From: Desulfocicer sp963675955
GTDB lineage: Bacteria; Desulfobacterota; Desulfobacteria; Desulfobacterales; Desulfobacteraceae
Assembly: GCA_963675955.2 (NCBI GenBank)
Contig: CAXXVR010000002.1
Span: 1,178,001-1,242,000, forward strand
Length of the DNA: 64,000 nucleotides
Direction of reading: 5' to 3'
Positions within the stretch are counted from its first letter, which is position 1; every line of letters begins with the position of its first letter. The position numbers and the translations under genes were made by a program. Shown piece by piece: positions 25,487 to 34,295 of the stretch. The notes below the pieces were generated by a model. It had not been told where the DNA came from, did not search any database, and saw nothing but the letters and a program-made list of their open reading frames with translations.

Positions 25487-26509
25487 TTGGATAACTCTCA
25501 ATCTGTATCTATCATTTTACCGGTCCACAATGGCGGCGAAAAATTCCGACAATGCCTTAAAAGCATAAAAAACTCCGATTTGGCACCCCATGAAGTTATC
25601 GTGGTTACCGATGGCTCCTTAGAAAATGACAGAGAAATTGCTCAATCCTTTGATGTTCGTATCCTTGCCACACCCTTCCCCCCCAGGGGGCCAGCCCGGG
25701 CCAGGAATGTGGGGGCCCAGGCCGCCAACGGAGATATTCTTCTTTTCATTGATGCCGATGTAACCCTGCACAGGGATTGTATGGGGCTTGTCGTGGCATT
25801 TTTTCAAGAAAACCCGTGTGTCCCCGCTGTTTTTGGCACCTATGATAACACCCCCTTTGAACCTGATTTTTTTTCTCAGTATAAAAATCTTTTCCATCGC
25901 TACACCCATCAAAACGCCCATGCGCATGCCTCCACCTTTTGGGGAGCCTGTGGTGCCGTCAAACGCAATGTATTTTTTAAGATAGGCGCTTTTGATGAGC
26001 GGTTCACACGCCCGAGTATTGAAGATATTGAGTTGGGTTATCGTCTGACAAAGGCCGGGTATCACATTCGTCTGCTCAAAAATTTGCAGGTTAAACATCT
26101 TAAACACTGGGATTTTAAAACACTTTTAAAAACAGATATCCTGCATCGGGCCATTCCCTGGACTCGTCTTTTGCAGCAGCAGGAGATCCCCCGGGATTTA
26201 AACCTGAAAATAAAAGATCGCATCTCCTGTGCACTGGTATTTATAGTGGTTGCCGGAATACCCCTGACACTTGAACACCCATGGGTCCGGTGGACAATGC
26301 TTCTTATAATGCTTGTGCTCCTGGGTGCTAACCAAAACCTTTATCGCTATTTTTTCAGATTACGGGGGGGATGGTTTGCATTTAAAAGTATTTTTTTCCA
26401 CTGGTTTTATCTGTTTTACAGCGGCGTTGCTTTTTTGTTTGTTAAATTTGATTCTTGCATCAAAGGATGTCCATTGCAACGTCCTTTTGGTTGTGGAGTA
26501 AAGCGGTGA
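25487..26509 (+). CDS. Family 2 glycosyltransferase with C-terminal membrane segments
   Basis: This 340-residue protein begins with a GT-A fold: SIILPVHNGGEKFRQCL, EVIVVTDGS, GPARARNVGAQAANGD and LLFIDADV (the DxD metal site). ERFTRPSIEDIELGYRL then carries the acidic ED motif. Two hydrophobic stretches near 250-285 and 305-325 suggest membrane attachment. The start is TTG 25487, with GGAG at 25471-25474. The only upstream ATG (25460) opens a five-codon frame. Its TGA overlaps the GTG of the next gene. It is probably a sugar transferase for a surface glycan, donor and acceptor unknown. Confidence 0.88.
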   Translation: MDNSQSVSIILPVHNGGEKFRQCLKSIKNSDLAPHEVIVVTDGSLENDREIAQSFDVRILATPFPPRGPARARNVGAQAANGDILLFIDADVTLHRDCMGLVVAFFQENPCVPAVFGTYDNTPFEPDFFSQYKNLFHRYTHQNAHAHASTFWGACGAVKRNVFFKIGAFDERFTRPSIEDIELGYRLTKAGYHIRLLKNLQVKHLKHWDFKTLLKTDILHRAIPWTRLLQQQEIPRDLNLKIKDRISCALVFIVVAGIPLTLEHPWVRWTMLLIMLVLLGANQNLYRYFFRLRGGWFAFKSIFFHWFYLFYSGVAFLFVKFDSCIKGCPLQRPFGCGVKR

Positions 26510-27900
26510 CCAAACCAGACGCGGTGATTCTTGGGGCCGGTCCTGCCGGGTTGTCAGCGGCATGTCATTTGACATCAAATGGGATGTCACCATTGGTTCT
26601 TGAAAAAGAATCCTTTGTGGGGGGAATTTCCAGAACAGAGACCCACAATGGATATGGGTTTGATCTGGGCGGACACCGATTTTTAACACATATACCGGAG
26701 GTTGAAAAGCTCTGGTTCAACATCATGGGACCGGATTTTTTAAAGGTTACCAGAAAATCCAGAATTCTCCACCAGGGGCATTATCTGGAATATCCCTTTC
26801 AACTGTTAAACCTTCTCTCTGCCCTGGGGCCAACAGAAGGTCTTTTTTGCCTCATCAGTTACTTAAAATCCATGCTTCGTCCCGATGGAAACCCTGACAC
26901 ACTGGAGGGATGGGTAACCAACCGATTTGGTCAAAGACTTTTCCAGCATTTTTTTAAATCCTATTCAGAAAAGGTATGGGGCCGCCCCTGCCATGAAATT
27001 CGTTCACACTGGTCAGCCCAGCGCATTCACACCCTGTCGGTTTACAAGGCCCTGACCGATGCGATGTTTCACACCGGAGGTGCCAAAAGCCTTGTCCGCA
27101 GCTTTTACTATCCGGCCAGAGGCGCCGGTATGATGTGGGATCGCATGCACCAGAGGGTGAAAGAGGGTAAAGGTGATGTCAGGCTTTCCTCAACAATAAC
27201 TGGACTCAAATATTGTGAAAAACGCATTACCAGTGTGGTTTATAATCATGGAAGAGAGCAATTTACCCTTCCAGTGGATCATTTGATCTCCACCATTTCC
27301 CTGGGTGATCTTGTGAGACTTTTTAGGTCCGGGGTCTCCGGGGAGGTTTTAGAAGCCGCAAGGGCGCTCTCATTTCGCTCCCTGGTACTGGTTTTGCTGG
27401 TTATTAATCGGAAAGATATTTTTCCAGATCAGTGGATTTACGTACAGGATGAACGGTTTCGTGTGGGTCGACTTCAAAATTTCAAGCAGTGGAGTCCCCA
27501 TCTGGTGCCAGATCCCCAAACCACAAGCGTGGGAATGGAATATTTTTGCGACCCCTTTGATACTTTTTACCGGATGAGTGACCAAAAACTCATTGAATTT
27601 GCTTTAAAAGAGATGGTGGGGCTGGGGTTTGCAGACAGGCAAGATATGCTTGATGCCACCGTGCGGCGGGTGCCCATGGCCTATCCGGTGTACGATATGG
27701 TTTATGACAGGCATCTTCGGACCATTCAAAACTTTTTAAGCCGGTTTGAAAATCTTCAGACCATTGGTAGAAACGGCATGCATGCCTACAATAATATGGA
27801 CCTGGCCATGCACCTGGGTCTTCTGGCAGCTCAAAATGTTCTGGGCGGATCCCATAACCTGTGGCAACTCATTGAAAATGATAAAAAATATCTGGAATGA
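26506..27900 (+). CDS. FAD-dependent oxidoreductase of the glycan cluster (amine-oxidase/UGM-like)
   Basis: This 464-residue flavoprotein starts with DAVILGAGPAGLSAACHL (FAD dinucleotide fold) and LEKESFVGGISRT, then GYGFDLGGHRFLT. The last resembles protoporphyrinogen-oxidase and UDP-galactopyranose-mutase-like proteins. The end, GRNGMHAYNNMDLAMHLGLLAA, is the second FAD-contact segment. Members of this group are common in polysaccharide loci of anaerobes, where a sugar or lipid-linked sugar is the suspected substrate. I start it at GTG 26506, with GGAG at 26495 and a 4-base overlap with the preceding glycosyltransferase. The in-frame ATG at 26455 lies inside that gene. Confidence 0.82.
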   Translation: MTKPDAVILGAGPAGLSAACHLTSNGMSPLVLEKESFVGGISRTETHNGYGFDLGGHRFLTHIPEVEKLWFNIMGPDFLKVTRKSRILHQGHYLEYPFQLLNLLSALGPTEGLFCLISYLKSMLRPDGNPDTLEGWVTNRFGQRLFQHFFKSYSEKVWGRPCHEIRSHWSAQRIHTLSVYKALTDAMFHTGGAKSLVRSFYYPARGAGMMWDRMHQRVKEGKGDVRLSSTITGLKYCEKRITSVVYNHGREQFTLPVDHLISTISLGDLVRLFRSGVSGEVLEAARALSFRSLVLVLLVINRKDIFPDQWIYVQDERFRVGRLQNFKQWSPHLVPDPQTTSVGMEYFCDPFDTFYRMSDQKLIEFALKEMVGLGFADRQDMLDATVRRVPMAYPVYDMVYDRHLRTIQNFLSRFENLQTIGRNGMHAYNNMDLAMHLGLLAAQNVLGGSHNLWQLIENDKKYLE

Positions 27901-28011
27901 GGGTAAATATTCGGGTTTATAATGTAAATGTTTGGCCAGTGAGTCCTGCCCCCTCTCTCCATAAAAAAACTTGATCATCAAATTCCAGATCTCAATCATT
28001 GTTGAGGCAGT

Positions 28012-28923
28012 ATGAAAGACATATATTTTTCAATCATAATTCCCACATGCCGAGGGCCTGTGATCCTTACAAAATGCCTGGAAGCTATTTTTAACATGGA
28101 CCCACCCCATGGGTATGAAGTAATCGTGGTCAATGATGGGGGCCCTGTGGTGGATGAAAAAAATGTTGTGGCTTCAAAAAAGTTCCCTGTTTACATTGTA
28201 AATCAGGCAAATCAAGGTGCAGCGGCTGCTCGAAATACCGGTGCCCAAAGGGCCAGAGGCAGGTTTCTGGTCTTTTTGGATGATGACTGTCTGCCGCACA
28301 GACAATGGCTTGAAATAATGTCCCAAAATATAGTGAATATTCCCCCAACAGTGCTGGGAGGCCAAATGGTCAATGGATATTCAGAAAATCGATATGCCGC
28401 AGCCACCCAGATCATGATGGAATATTTTTACCAGACTTCCAGTCAGCCGGAGGGGGGCACCGGATTTCTGGCTTCCAGTAACCTTGTGGTGCCCAGGGAG
28501 CCCTTTATGGCCATGGGTGGTTTTGATGCAAGTTATCCCGGGGCCGGTGGAGAAGATCGGGACTTTTGCAGGCGTTGGCTGGATGCAGGATATTGCCTGA
28601 CCCATGTGAGGCAGGCCATTGTTTATCACTTCCATAATTTGGGATTGAGGCAGTTTCTGGCCCAGCACTTCAGCTACGGCAAGGGGGCCTTTCGCTATTA
28701 CCGCAAAACCGGTTTTAATACCGGCAATGACAAGCGCTCTTTACTATTTTATCTGGCCCTTTTAATGTCTCCCCTGGATGAAGAGCACCGCTTTGGAAGA
28801 CTTACCCTCATAGGTTGCCTGGTACTTTCCCAGGTGGCCACCGGGTTGGGTCTATTCCATGAGCTCATCTGCAAAATTTTGAAGACATTACAGTCGCATG
28901 GCGGTTTCACTCCCCCGTCGTGA
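28012..28923 (+). CDS. Family 2 glycosyltransferase
   Basis: This 303-residue protein has the GT2 catalytic domain: FSIIIPTCRGPVILTKCLEA, EVIVVNDGGP, ANQGAAAARNTGAQRARG and FLVFLDDDC (metal site). GGFDASYPGAGGEDRDFCRRW carries the catalytic acidic pair. Its HFSYGKGAFRYYRK motif near 220 is common in GTs of this type. A hydrophobic stretch near 265-290 may anchor it. It follows the FAD protein by 110 bases on the same strand. Its 3' end overlaps the convergent methyltransferase gene by 36 bases. Confidence 0.88.
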   Translation: MKDIYFSIIIPTCRGPVILTKCLEAIFNMDPPHGYEVIVVNDGGPVVDEKNVVASKKFPVYIVNQANQGAAAARNTGAQRARGRFLVFLDDDCLPHRQWLEIMSQNIVNIPPTVLGGQMVNGYSENRYAAATQIMMEYFYQTSSQPEGGTGFLASSNLVVPREPFMAMGGFDASYPGAGGEDRDFCRRWLDAGYCLTHVRQAIVYHFHNLGLRQFLAQHFSYGKGAFRYYRKTGFNTGNDKRSLLFYLALLMSPLDEEHRFGRLTLIGCLVLSQVATGLGLFHELICKILKTLQSHGGFTPPS

Positions 28924-29634
28924 AAGATCTGAAAGTGTATACCCCACAAGTGTCATCGGGGCCAACAGCAGGCAGAACACACGTTCCATGGATTTGGACA
29001 GAAAAGAAAAGGCCAGATCATGGACCGGAGCAGTCAAGGGATTAATGTAACTCTCTGATGCCCGAATGGGGCTGCCAAAAAGCGCCTCGATTTGTGAGGG
29101 GCTGTAGCCTTTTCGAACATGACCCCAGGTTTTTCGTATGGATTTTGATGACGGACAAATTCCTTTCATGATTTTGTAATGGGGAAAACGCCATCTTTGA
29201 TTGGGGGCGCTAATAATGATGCTGCCTTCGGGGCGCAGAACCCGCAGCACTTCAGACACGGCAATGTCATCTTGGGGAACGTGTTCCAGCACATCAAGCA
29301 GTGTTACTGCATCAAAGCTGTGGGTTTTAAATGGAAGGCATTGGGCATTCCCATTGATAAAAAAAACGCCAGATCCTAAGTTAACAGGGGAAGTTGCCAC
29401 ATGGGAATCCATATCCAGGTTGGTCACCCGGGCCTGGGGATAGAGAAGTGCGGTGAGGCCACTTTCACCACCGCCCACTTCAAGAATATGGGAAAAAGGC
29501 GTGTCTGGGGCCACCCTATGTATGGCCCGCATTTTTTCCCGGTAAAAGAACCCACTGCCCCAGGGATCGGGCATGGGATTTTGGGAAAGAAATTGTTTTA
29601 ATGGGCATTTATGCCGGGGTTTAAGGGTCATCAA
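28888..29634 (-). CDS. Class I SAM-dependent methyltransferase
   Basis: This 248-residue protein has the SAM-binding motif ILEVGGGESGLTALLYP near 50, an acidic NLDMD at the end of strand 2, AVTLLDVLEHVPQDD (motif II region), and EVLRVLRPEGSIIISAPN. This is the usual Methyltransf_11 order. A C-terminal hydrophobic segment (VFCLLLAPMTLVGYTL) may associate with the membrane. It is the last gene of a long minus-strand glycan operon and overlaps the preceding glycosyltransferase by 4 bases. It probably methylates a sugar or lipid intermediate. Confidence 0.87.
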   Translation of the reverse strand: MMTLKPRHKCPLKQFLSQNPMPDPWGSGFFYREKMRAIHRVAPDTPFSHILEVGGGESGLTALLYPQARVTNLDMDSHVATSPVNLGSGVFFINGNAQCLPFKTHSFDAVTLLDVLEHVPQDDIAVSEVLRVLRPEGSIIISAPNQRWRFPHYKIMKGICPSSKSIRKTWGHVRKGYSPSQIEALFGSPIRASESYINPLTAPVHDLAFSFLSKSMERVFCLLLAPMTLVGYTLSDLSRRGSETAMRL

Positions 29635-30875
29635 TCTCCCTCCTTTCTTTGGTTAATGTAAAACCAGATACCTGAAAGAAACCCTGTGACTTCAGGGAAC
29701 AGCAGGCGGTATCGTCCCTTAAAACCAAAAATGCATGCATGGCACAAAAGGCCTGTGTAATACCGGGGTAATTGAAAAAAAAGTCGCCTTAAATTCCCCC
29801 AGTCACGGTGGGTTTCAAATTGGATCAAGAGGGCGGCCGCGTGTCCTTTCAGATACGCTTTGATCTGCTGTTTCAGTTCAACCATCCCGGCTCGATGCCG
29901 GTGGAACACAACAGCTCCAGGCTCGTATTGGCAGGTGGCACCAGAGGACAGAAGGCGGTACCAAAGCTCCGTGTCTTCGCTGCATCCGGCGGCCCCGGCC
30001 CCCAGCCGGGTATCAAAGGTGCCGATGCGGTGAAACACCTTGCGCCGGAAAGCCATGTTGGCCCCGGCCCCGATCTCCCAGACCCAAAAGCCATATTTTT
30101 TTTTGGATAGAAAAAATGCCCGGTTAAAGGTTCTCGGTACAAATCCCCTTCCCAGTCCGTTCATTTCCCTTTCAAAAATCACCTGGGCTTCGGTTTCAAG
30201 GCAAAGGGGAATCACAAGGCCCGTCACGGCCATGATATCCGGGTCATGGAATGCCTGTTGAATCCGGGCGGCCCACCGAGGATGAACCTGTACATCATCG
30301 TCTGTAAAGGCCACAATATCCCCGGAGACGTTTTTAATGCCGCAGTTTCGCGCAATACTGAGCCCGGGCCGGGGTTCATGCACATAACCAATATCCTTGA
30401 AACAAGACACTATCTGACGCGTCTCATGTGATGCCGGGGCATTGTCCACCACCACAATTTCAAGGGGGGGTGGAGATAACTTTTTCAGGGAAATAAGGCA
30501 GGTACGAAGGTCATGGGGACGATTACGGGTGCATACCACCACAGATACCTGGCTGGCGTTAAGGGGCTTTGGCCCATGGTCAAGAACACAAAAGGGTGTG
30601 TCGTTCATAAACCATGGGCTGTGGACACCAAGACCCTCCATGGTCTGATCTTTAAGCCGCTTTGTTATTGAAGGGGCAATGGCTTTTACAGCCATGTTTT
30701 TGATCCGGCCCGGGGTTAAGGGCAGTTCCTCCCGGCCCACATACCGGGCACCCAGGGGCGTGTCGCCAAACCACCAGATCACATGGAGCCCGGCGCTGTT
30801 TTCAGGGACTTTCAGTGCAGTCAACGACTTTTGTAAATTCAGATGTACAATTTTCCAGGGAAACGGCATTTTCAT
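29631..30875 (-). CDS. Family 2 glycosyltransferase with an N-terminal accessory domain
   Basis: This 414-residue protein has an N-terminal region of about 105 residues before the GT-A domain (HVIWWFGDTPLGARYVGREE, then PGRIKNMAVKAI). The catalytic part begins at QVSVVVCTRNRPHDL, with EIVVVDNAP, GLSIARNCGIKNVSGD and VAFTDDDV, and the acidic GAGAAGCSEDTELWYRL. The next gene upstream encodes a paralogue with the same unusual N-terminal extension. It overlaps both neighbours by 4 bases, so it belongs to one translationally coupled set. Confidence 0.88.
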   Translation of the reverse strand: MKMPFPWKIVHLNLQKSLTALKVPENSAGLHVIWWFGDTPLGARYVGREELPLTPGRIKNMAVKAIAPSITKRLKDQTMEGLGVHSPWFMNDTPFCVLDHGPKPLNASQVSVVVCTRNRPHDLRTCLISLKKLSPPPLEIVVVDNAPASHETRQIVSCFKDIGYVHEPRPGLSIARNCGIKNVSGDIVAFTDDDVQVHPRWAARIQQAFHDPDIMAVTGLVIPLCLETEAQVIFEREMNGLGRGFVPRTFNRAFFLSKKKYGFWVWEIGAGANMAFRRKVFHRIGTFDTRLGAGAAGCSEDTELWYRLLSSGATCQYEPGAVVFHRHRAGMVELKQQIKAYLKGHAAALLIQFETHRDWGNLRRLFFQLPRYYTGLLCHACIFGFKGRYRLLFPEVTGFLSGIWFYINQRKEGD

Positions 30876-32137
30876 ATCCGGGTATTATCTCTTCGGGTCT
30901 GCCATTGACGGATCTGTTTTTGTGAACGGGGATAGGTCCCTGCAAGCCCGACAATTCCCCCCCATATTTCTGCCAGGATAAAGGATAAGGGTAACGGTCC
31001 GGGCTTGAACAAACTATAACCGATCCGTTTGAACTGATCCTTAAACCACCAGTCCACCAGACGAACAAGCTTTTGTTTCATTTTTTTATCGTGTTTCCAG
31101 GATTTCCAGACAAAGGCCATGAAACCCAGCCCCCAGGTGAAATATTGATGCTTGAGTTCTTGTATTTTTTTTCTATGTTCATGAAATACCATGAATCCAG
31201 GCTCATAGACCAAGGTCTGTCCGCTTCGAATAACCCGGTAAAAAATATCCAGATCGCCACCGCCGGGCAGTGGTGCCCCCCTGTCCAGGGCTTCGTCAAA
31301 TCCTCCCAAGGTCTTTAAAAGGTCTGTTTTAAATGCCATATTGCATCCAGCGCCAAAAATGCCCGATCCACAGGGGTAAAGTGGATTTCCTGGAAGTTTT
31401 TGCCCATAACGGATTTTTTCAAAACCCCGCTGAAATCCCCCCCGCATTTCAAAAAAAATCTGGGCTTTGGTGTCAAGGGCATAGGGCAGTACGGCTCCGG
31501 TGAATGCTGTGGCATCGGGGTTTTCCTGCCAGGCTTCCATAAGACCTTCAAGCCAATGGGAATCAACGGTGACATCATCATCCAGATAGGCCAGGAATGT
31601 TCCAGAGGCTTCTTGTATGGCCCGGTTCCGGGCAAAATCAAGGCCCGGGTGGTGTTCTGCCATGTAGCGCAAATTGGGCAGACGGCCTTGATAATCAGCC
31701 GCTACCTGGAAGGTGGCACGGTCTGGTGGGGCATTGTCCACCACCAGGATTTCCAAATCGGAGATATTAAATCCCCGGGGACGGTGAATCCGGGTGAGGG
31801 AATTGAGACACCGGGCAAGCCTTTTTGAACGATTGTGGGTGCAGATAGCCACGGTCAGGGAGGGTAAACCATGGGGAACGGGAACCTTTAATTCCTCTGA
31901 AATGTGCCGTTCGCACATGATATTTCCCGCCTTTTTTCCGGCTATTTTTAATATATCCTTTGGGTGGAGTATGGTGCCGGGTGCCAGAGGTATCATTGCA
32001 AAGGCCACTGGTTTATCTTTGTATCGAATGAGAAGGCCCATGCCCTTTTGGTTCTGGCCGGTTTCAATGGAATGGATGTCGTGGGCGATATCCACATCAA
32101 AAATAGCCCATGGGGCTGAGATACACGGAGTTGTCAT
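30872..32137 (-). CDS. Family 2 glycosyltransferase, paralogue of the next gene
   Basis: This 421-residue protein has a ~95-residue N-terminal domain (WAIFDVDI, LLIRYKDKPVAFAMIP, LHPKDILKIAGKKAG) like that of its neighbour. GT2 follows: LTVAICTHNRSKRLARCL, EILVVDNAPPD, GLDFARNRAIQEASG, LAYLDDDV and APLPGGGDLDIFYRV. A CNMAFKTDLL segment matches the neighbour's NMAFRRKVF. The two probably arose by tandem duplication. A 361-base gap filled with repeats separates it from the ABC exporter gene upstream, although the strand and context suggest one locus. Confidence 0.88.
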   Translation of the reverse strand: MTTPCISAPWAIFDVDIAHDIHSIETGQNQKGMGLLIRYKDKPVAFAMIPLAPGTILHPKDILKIAGKKAGNIMCERHISEELKVPVPHGLPSLTVAICTHNRSKRLARCLNSLTRIHRPRGFNISDLEILVVDNAPPDRATFQVAADYQGRLPNLRYMAEHHPGLDFARNRAIQEASGTFLAYLDDDVTVDSHWLEGLMEAWQENPDATAFTGAVLPYALDTKAQIFFEMRGGFQRGFEKIRYGQKLPGNPLYPCGSGIFGAGCNMAFKTDLLKTLGGFDEALDRGAPLPGGGDLDIFYRVIRSGQTLVYEPGFMVFHEHRKKIQELKHQYFTWGLGFMAFVWKSWKHDKKMKQKLVRLVDWWFKDQFKRIGYSLFKPGPLPLSFILAEIWGGIVGLAGTYPRSQKQIRQWQTRRDNTRI

Positions 32138-32157
32138 TTAGTATCCTTTTTTTATAA

Positions 32158-32375
32158 CCGCCACGGGCGGATCTTATTCTGACCTCGGCCCGCCCACAAC
32201 GAAGATAGAAAGTCCGGCCTGTTTTGGCAGACTTTCATATAACTGCCACGGGCAGACCTTATTTTGCACCTCGGTTTGCCCACAACGAAGAGAGAAAGTC
32301 CCTCTTGGTTTGACGAGACTTTCATATAAAACGGGCATGTCCCGACGGACACAACGAATATAGGGTCGTAGACGC
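32158..32375. repeat. Repeat C: ~87-bp tandem units
   Basis: Two full units run from about 32158 to 32245 and 32246 to 32332. They share the landmarks GCCACGGGC, CCCACAACGAAGA, AGAAAGTCC and GACTTTCATATAA. A degenerate third piece (CGGGCATG to ACACAACGAATATAGGG) follows. Translation on either strand gives only repeat-encoded peptide, so I regard it as non-coding. Related units lie at 63715-63935. Confidence 0.8.
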
Positions 32376-32398
32376 GGAGCCAAATGGTATTAGGCCGC

Positions 32399-32473
32399 CC
32401 CCCCGAGGGGTAATGGGCACGGCCCGGAACCGTAGACGGCTCAATTGGCCGGTTCCTATTGCCCCTCGGGGGG
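32399..32473. repeat. Repeat C: 75-base GC-rich hairpin
   Basis: The outer arms CCCCCCGAGGGG (32399-32410) and CCCCTCGGGGGG (32462-32473) pair perfectly. The inner arms GGAACCG (32426-32432) and CGGTTCC (32450-32456) pair inside them. The sequence GGCTCAATTGGCCGGTTCCT around the loop recurs, inverted, at the right end of the window (63950-64000). Confidence 0.85.
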
Positions 32474-32498
32474 ACTCTGTTGAGGTCGACCGGAAGTT

Positions 32499-34295
32499 TT
32501 ATTCCTGATGGTGACGGGCGGCCCGGTAAAGTTGGTAAAACAGCCCCTGTTGTTCCAGCAAATCCTGGGGGTTGCCGCTTTCCACAATTTTTCCATCTTT
32601 TAGAACCAATATTTTGTCCGATTTTAAAACGTTTGCAAGACGATGGGCAATGATAATGATGGTGCAATGCCCACGCAGGGCATCCAGGGCTTCCTGGATA
32701 AATTGTTCGTTTAAAGGGTCCAGGGCGTTTGTGGCTTCGTCCAGGATGAGGATATCCGGTTTTTTTACAATGGCCCGGGCCAGGGCAATCCGCTGTTTCT
32801 GGCCCCCGGAGAGCCGAATTCCCCGTTCCCCCAATATGGTTTCATATCCCTGGGGAAGTTGCTTTACAAACTCATGGGCATGGGCCATGCGGGCTGCGTT
32901 TATAATTTCACTGAAATCTGCCCCGGGAGAACCATAGGCAATGTTTTCTTTTACGGATGTGTTAAACATATAGACATCCTGGCTGACCATGGCAATTGTC
33001 TTGCGCCAGGATTTAAGGGTCAATTCCGGAAGTGGGGTGTTGTCTACACAAATTACGCCCTGGGATACCTCATAAAAACGGCACAGTATTTGAATCAGCG
33101 TGGACTTGCCCCCCCCCGATGGCCCCACCAGTGCCACCGTCTGCCCCTTGGAAATGGAAAAAGAGACCTTGTTGAGGGCGGGTCTGGTCTCTTTTCTATA
33201 AAAAAAGGAGACATTTTTAAATTGAATGCTATGATTAAATTTCTCAAAAAATACCGTTCCCTGGGGCATATAGGGCTTATCACAGGGATCAAGAAATGTC
33301 ATAACATTATCCACAGACCCGGTTAAACCAGAAAGTGCCATGCGGCCCTCGTCAATTTGTTTTGCCATGGGAAAAAGCCTGTACAGAATAAATAAAAATG
33401 TCAAAAGCGCTGGAAGGTTTTCTGAATTTTGGGCGCCGATGTACAGCACCATTAAGATCAAAAGTATGGCGGAAAGCACTTCATACAGGGGAGATACCGC
33501 TCCGGAAAGCATGTCCAGGCGCATAAAATTTTTTCGTACCTGCTCTGATGCATCGTCAAAACGCTCTTGTTCAAAGGTCTCTCGACCAAAGGCACGAATA
33601 ACCTGCATCCCCCCCAGGCCTTCCAGCATACGGAAGGCAAGCGTCTGGTTGGCATGAACCGATTGCCTGCCCAGCCTTTCCATCCGGTGGTTCATGACCC
33701 TTATGGCCAGTGAGATCATGAGAACGGCCCCGGCCACCATCAAGGTAAGATTCCAGGAGATAAGGATTAAAAGGAGTGTCAGAACCAGAAAGGTGCACGT
33801 CGTGGTGATCAAATGCACCAGCACACCCAGTGCTCGACTGGTCTGCCAGGTGTCTGTGGCCAGGGTATTCATGAGTTTGCCGGATTCCACCTGTGCCAGG
33901 TAATCCAGATCCACGTGCATAATCTGGGAAAAAATTTTAGAACAGAGGTGATGTCGGATTTTCGAATTAAGCCATGAGAAGAAAAGCGTGTTGGTATAAA
34001 AAATAATATTTTTTAAAAAGATGCACCCAAAAATAAAAAAGGGAAGCAACAGAGGCCATTTTTCCGATGAAAAATATGAAAATCGGTCCACCAGCCATGA
34101 AAAGCCCATGGGACTATGGGGGGCGGCATTAACCGTTTGGCCCATCATTCCCTGTAAAAAGGGGATGAGCAGACTGATACCATATCCCTCAAAAACAGAT
34201 GCCAGAATGCCAAGAAAAACAATCAGAAAAAGTGCCCAGGGAGAAAACATGTTAAGTAAAGGCAAAAGAACGGTGATGACGGGTCGGGATGTCAT
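32499..34295 (-). CDS. ABC transporter, fused permease-ATPase (MsbA/lipid-flippase type)
   Basis: This 598-residue half-transporter has about six membrane helices in residues 15-300, then an ATPase. Walker A is VGPSGGGKSTLI, the Q-loop is MVSQDVYMFNTSV, the signature is IRLSGGQKQRIALARAI, Walker B is ILILDEATNALDP, and the switch His is in IIAHRLANV. Such exporters move lipid-linked oligosaccharides or lipids from the inner to the outer leaflet, which fits this glycan locus. The start ATG overlaps the preceding glycosyltransferase stop by 4 bases. Repeat C begins 25 bases after its stop. Confidence 0.92.
   Translation of the reverse strand: MTSRPVITVLLPLLNMFSPWALFLIVFLGILASVFEGYGISLLIPFLQGMMGQTVNAAPHSPMGFSWLVDRFSYFSSEKWPLLLPFFIFGCIFLKNIIFYTNTLFFSWLNSKIRHHLCSKIFSQIMHVDLDYLAQVESGKLMNTLATDTWQTSRALGVLVHLITTTCTFLVLTLLLILISWNLTLMVAGAVLMISLAIRVMNHRMERLGRQSVHANQTLAFRMLEGLGGMQVIRAFGRETFEQERFDDASEQVRKNFMRLDMLSGAVSPLYEVLSAILLILMVLYIGAQNSENLPALLTFLFILYRLFPMAKQIDEGRMALSGLTGSVDNVMTFLDPCDKPYMPQGTVFFEKFNHSIQFKNVSFFYRKETRPALNKVSFSISKGQTVALVGPSGGGKSTLIQILCRFYEVSQGVICVDNTPLPELTLKSWRKTIAMVSQDVYMFNTSVKENIAYGSPGADFSEIINAARMAHAHEFVKQLPQGYETILGERGIRLSGGQKQRIALARAIVKKPDILILDEATNALDPLNEQFIQEALDALRGHCTIIIIAHRLANVLKSDKILVLKDGKIVESGNPQDLLEQQGLFYQLYRAARHHQE

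Noticed and set aside
32152..32667. Minus-strand open frame of 171 codons
   Set aside because: Its C-terminal part is encoded by tandem repeat C and its N-terminal part overlaps the ABC exporter in another frame. The peptide is repeat-driven with no protein-like domain.
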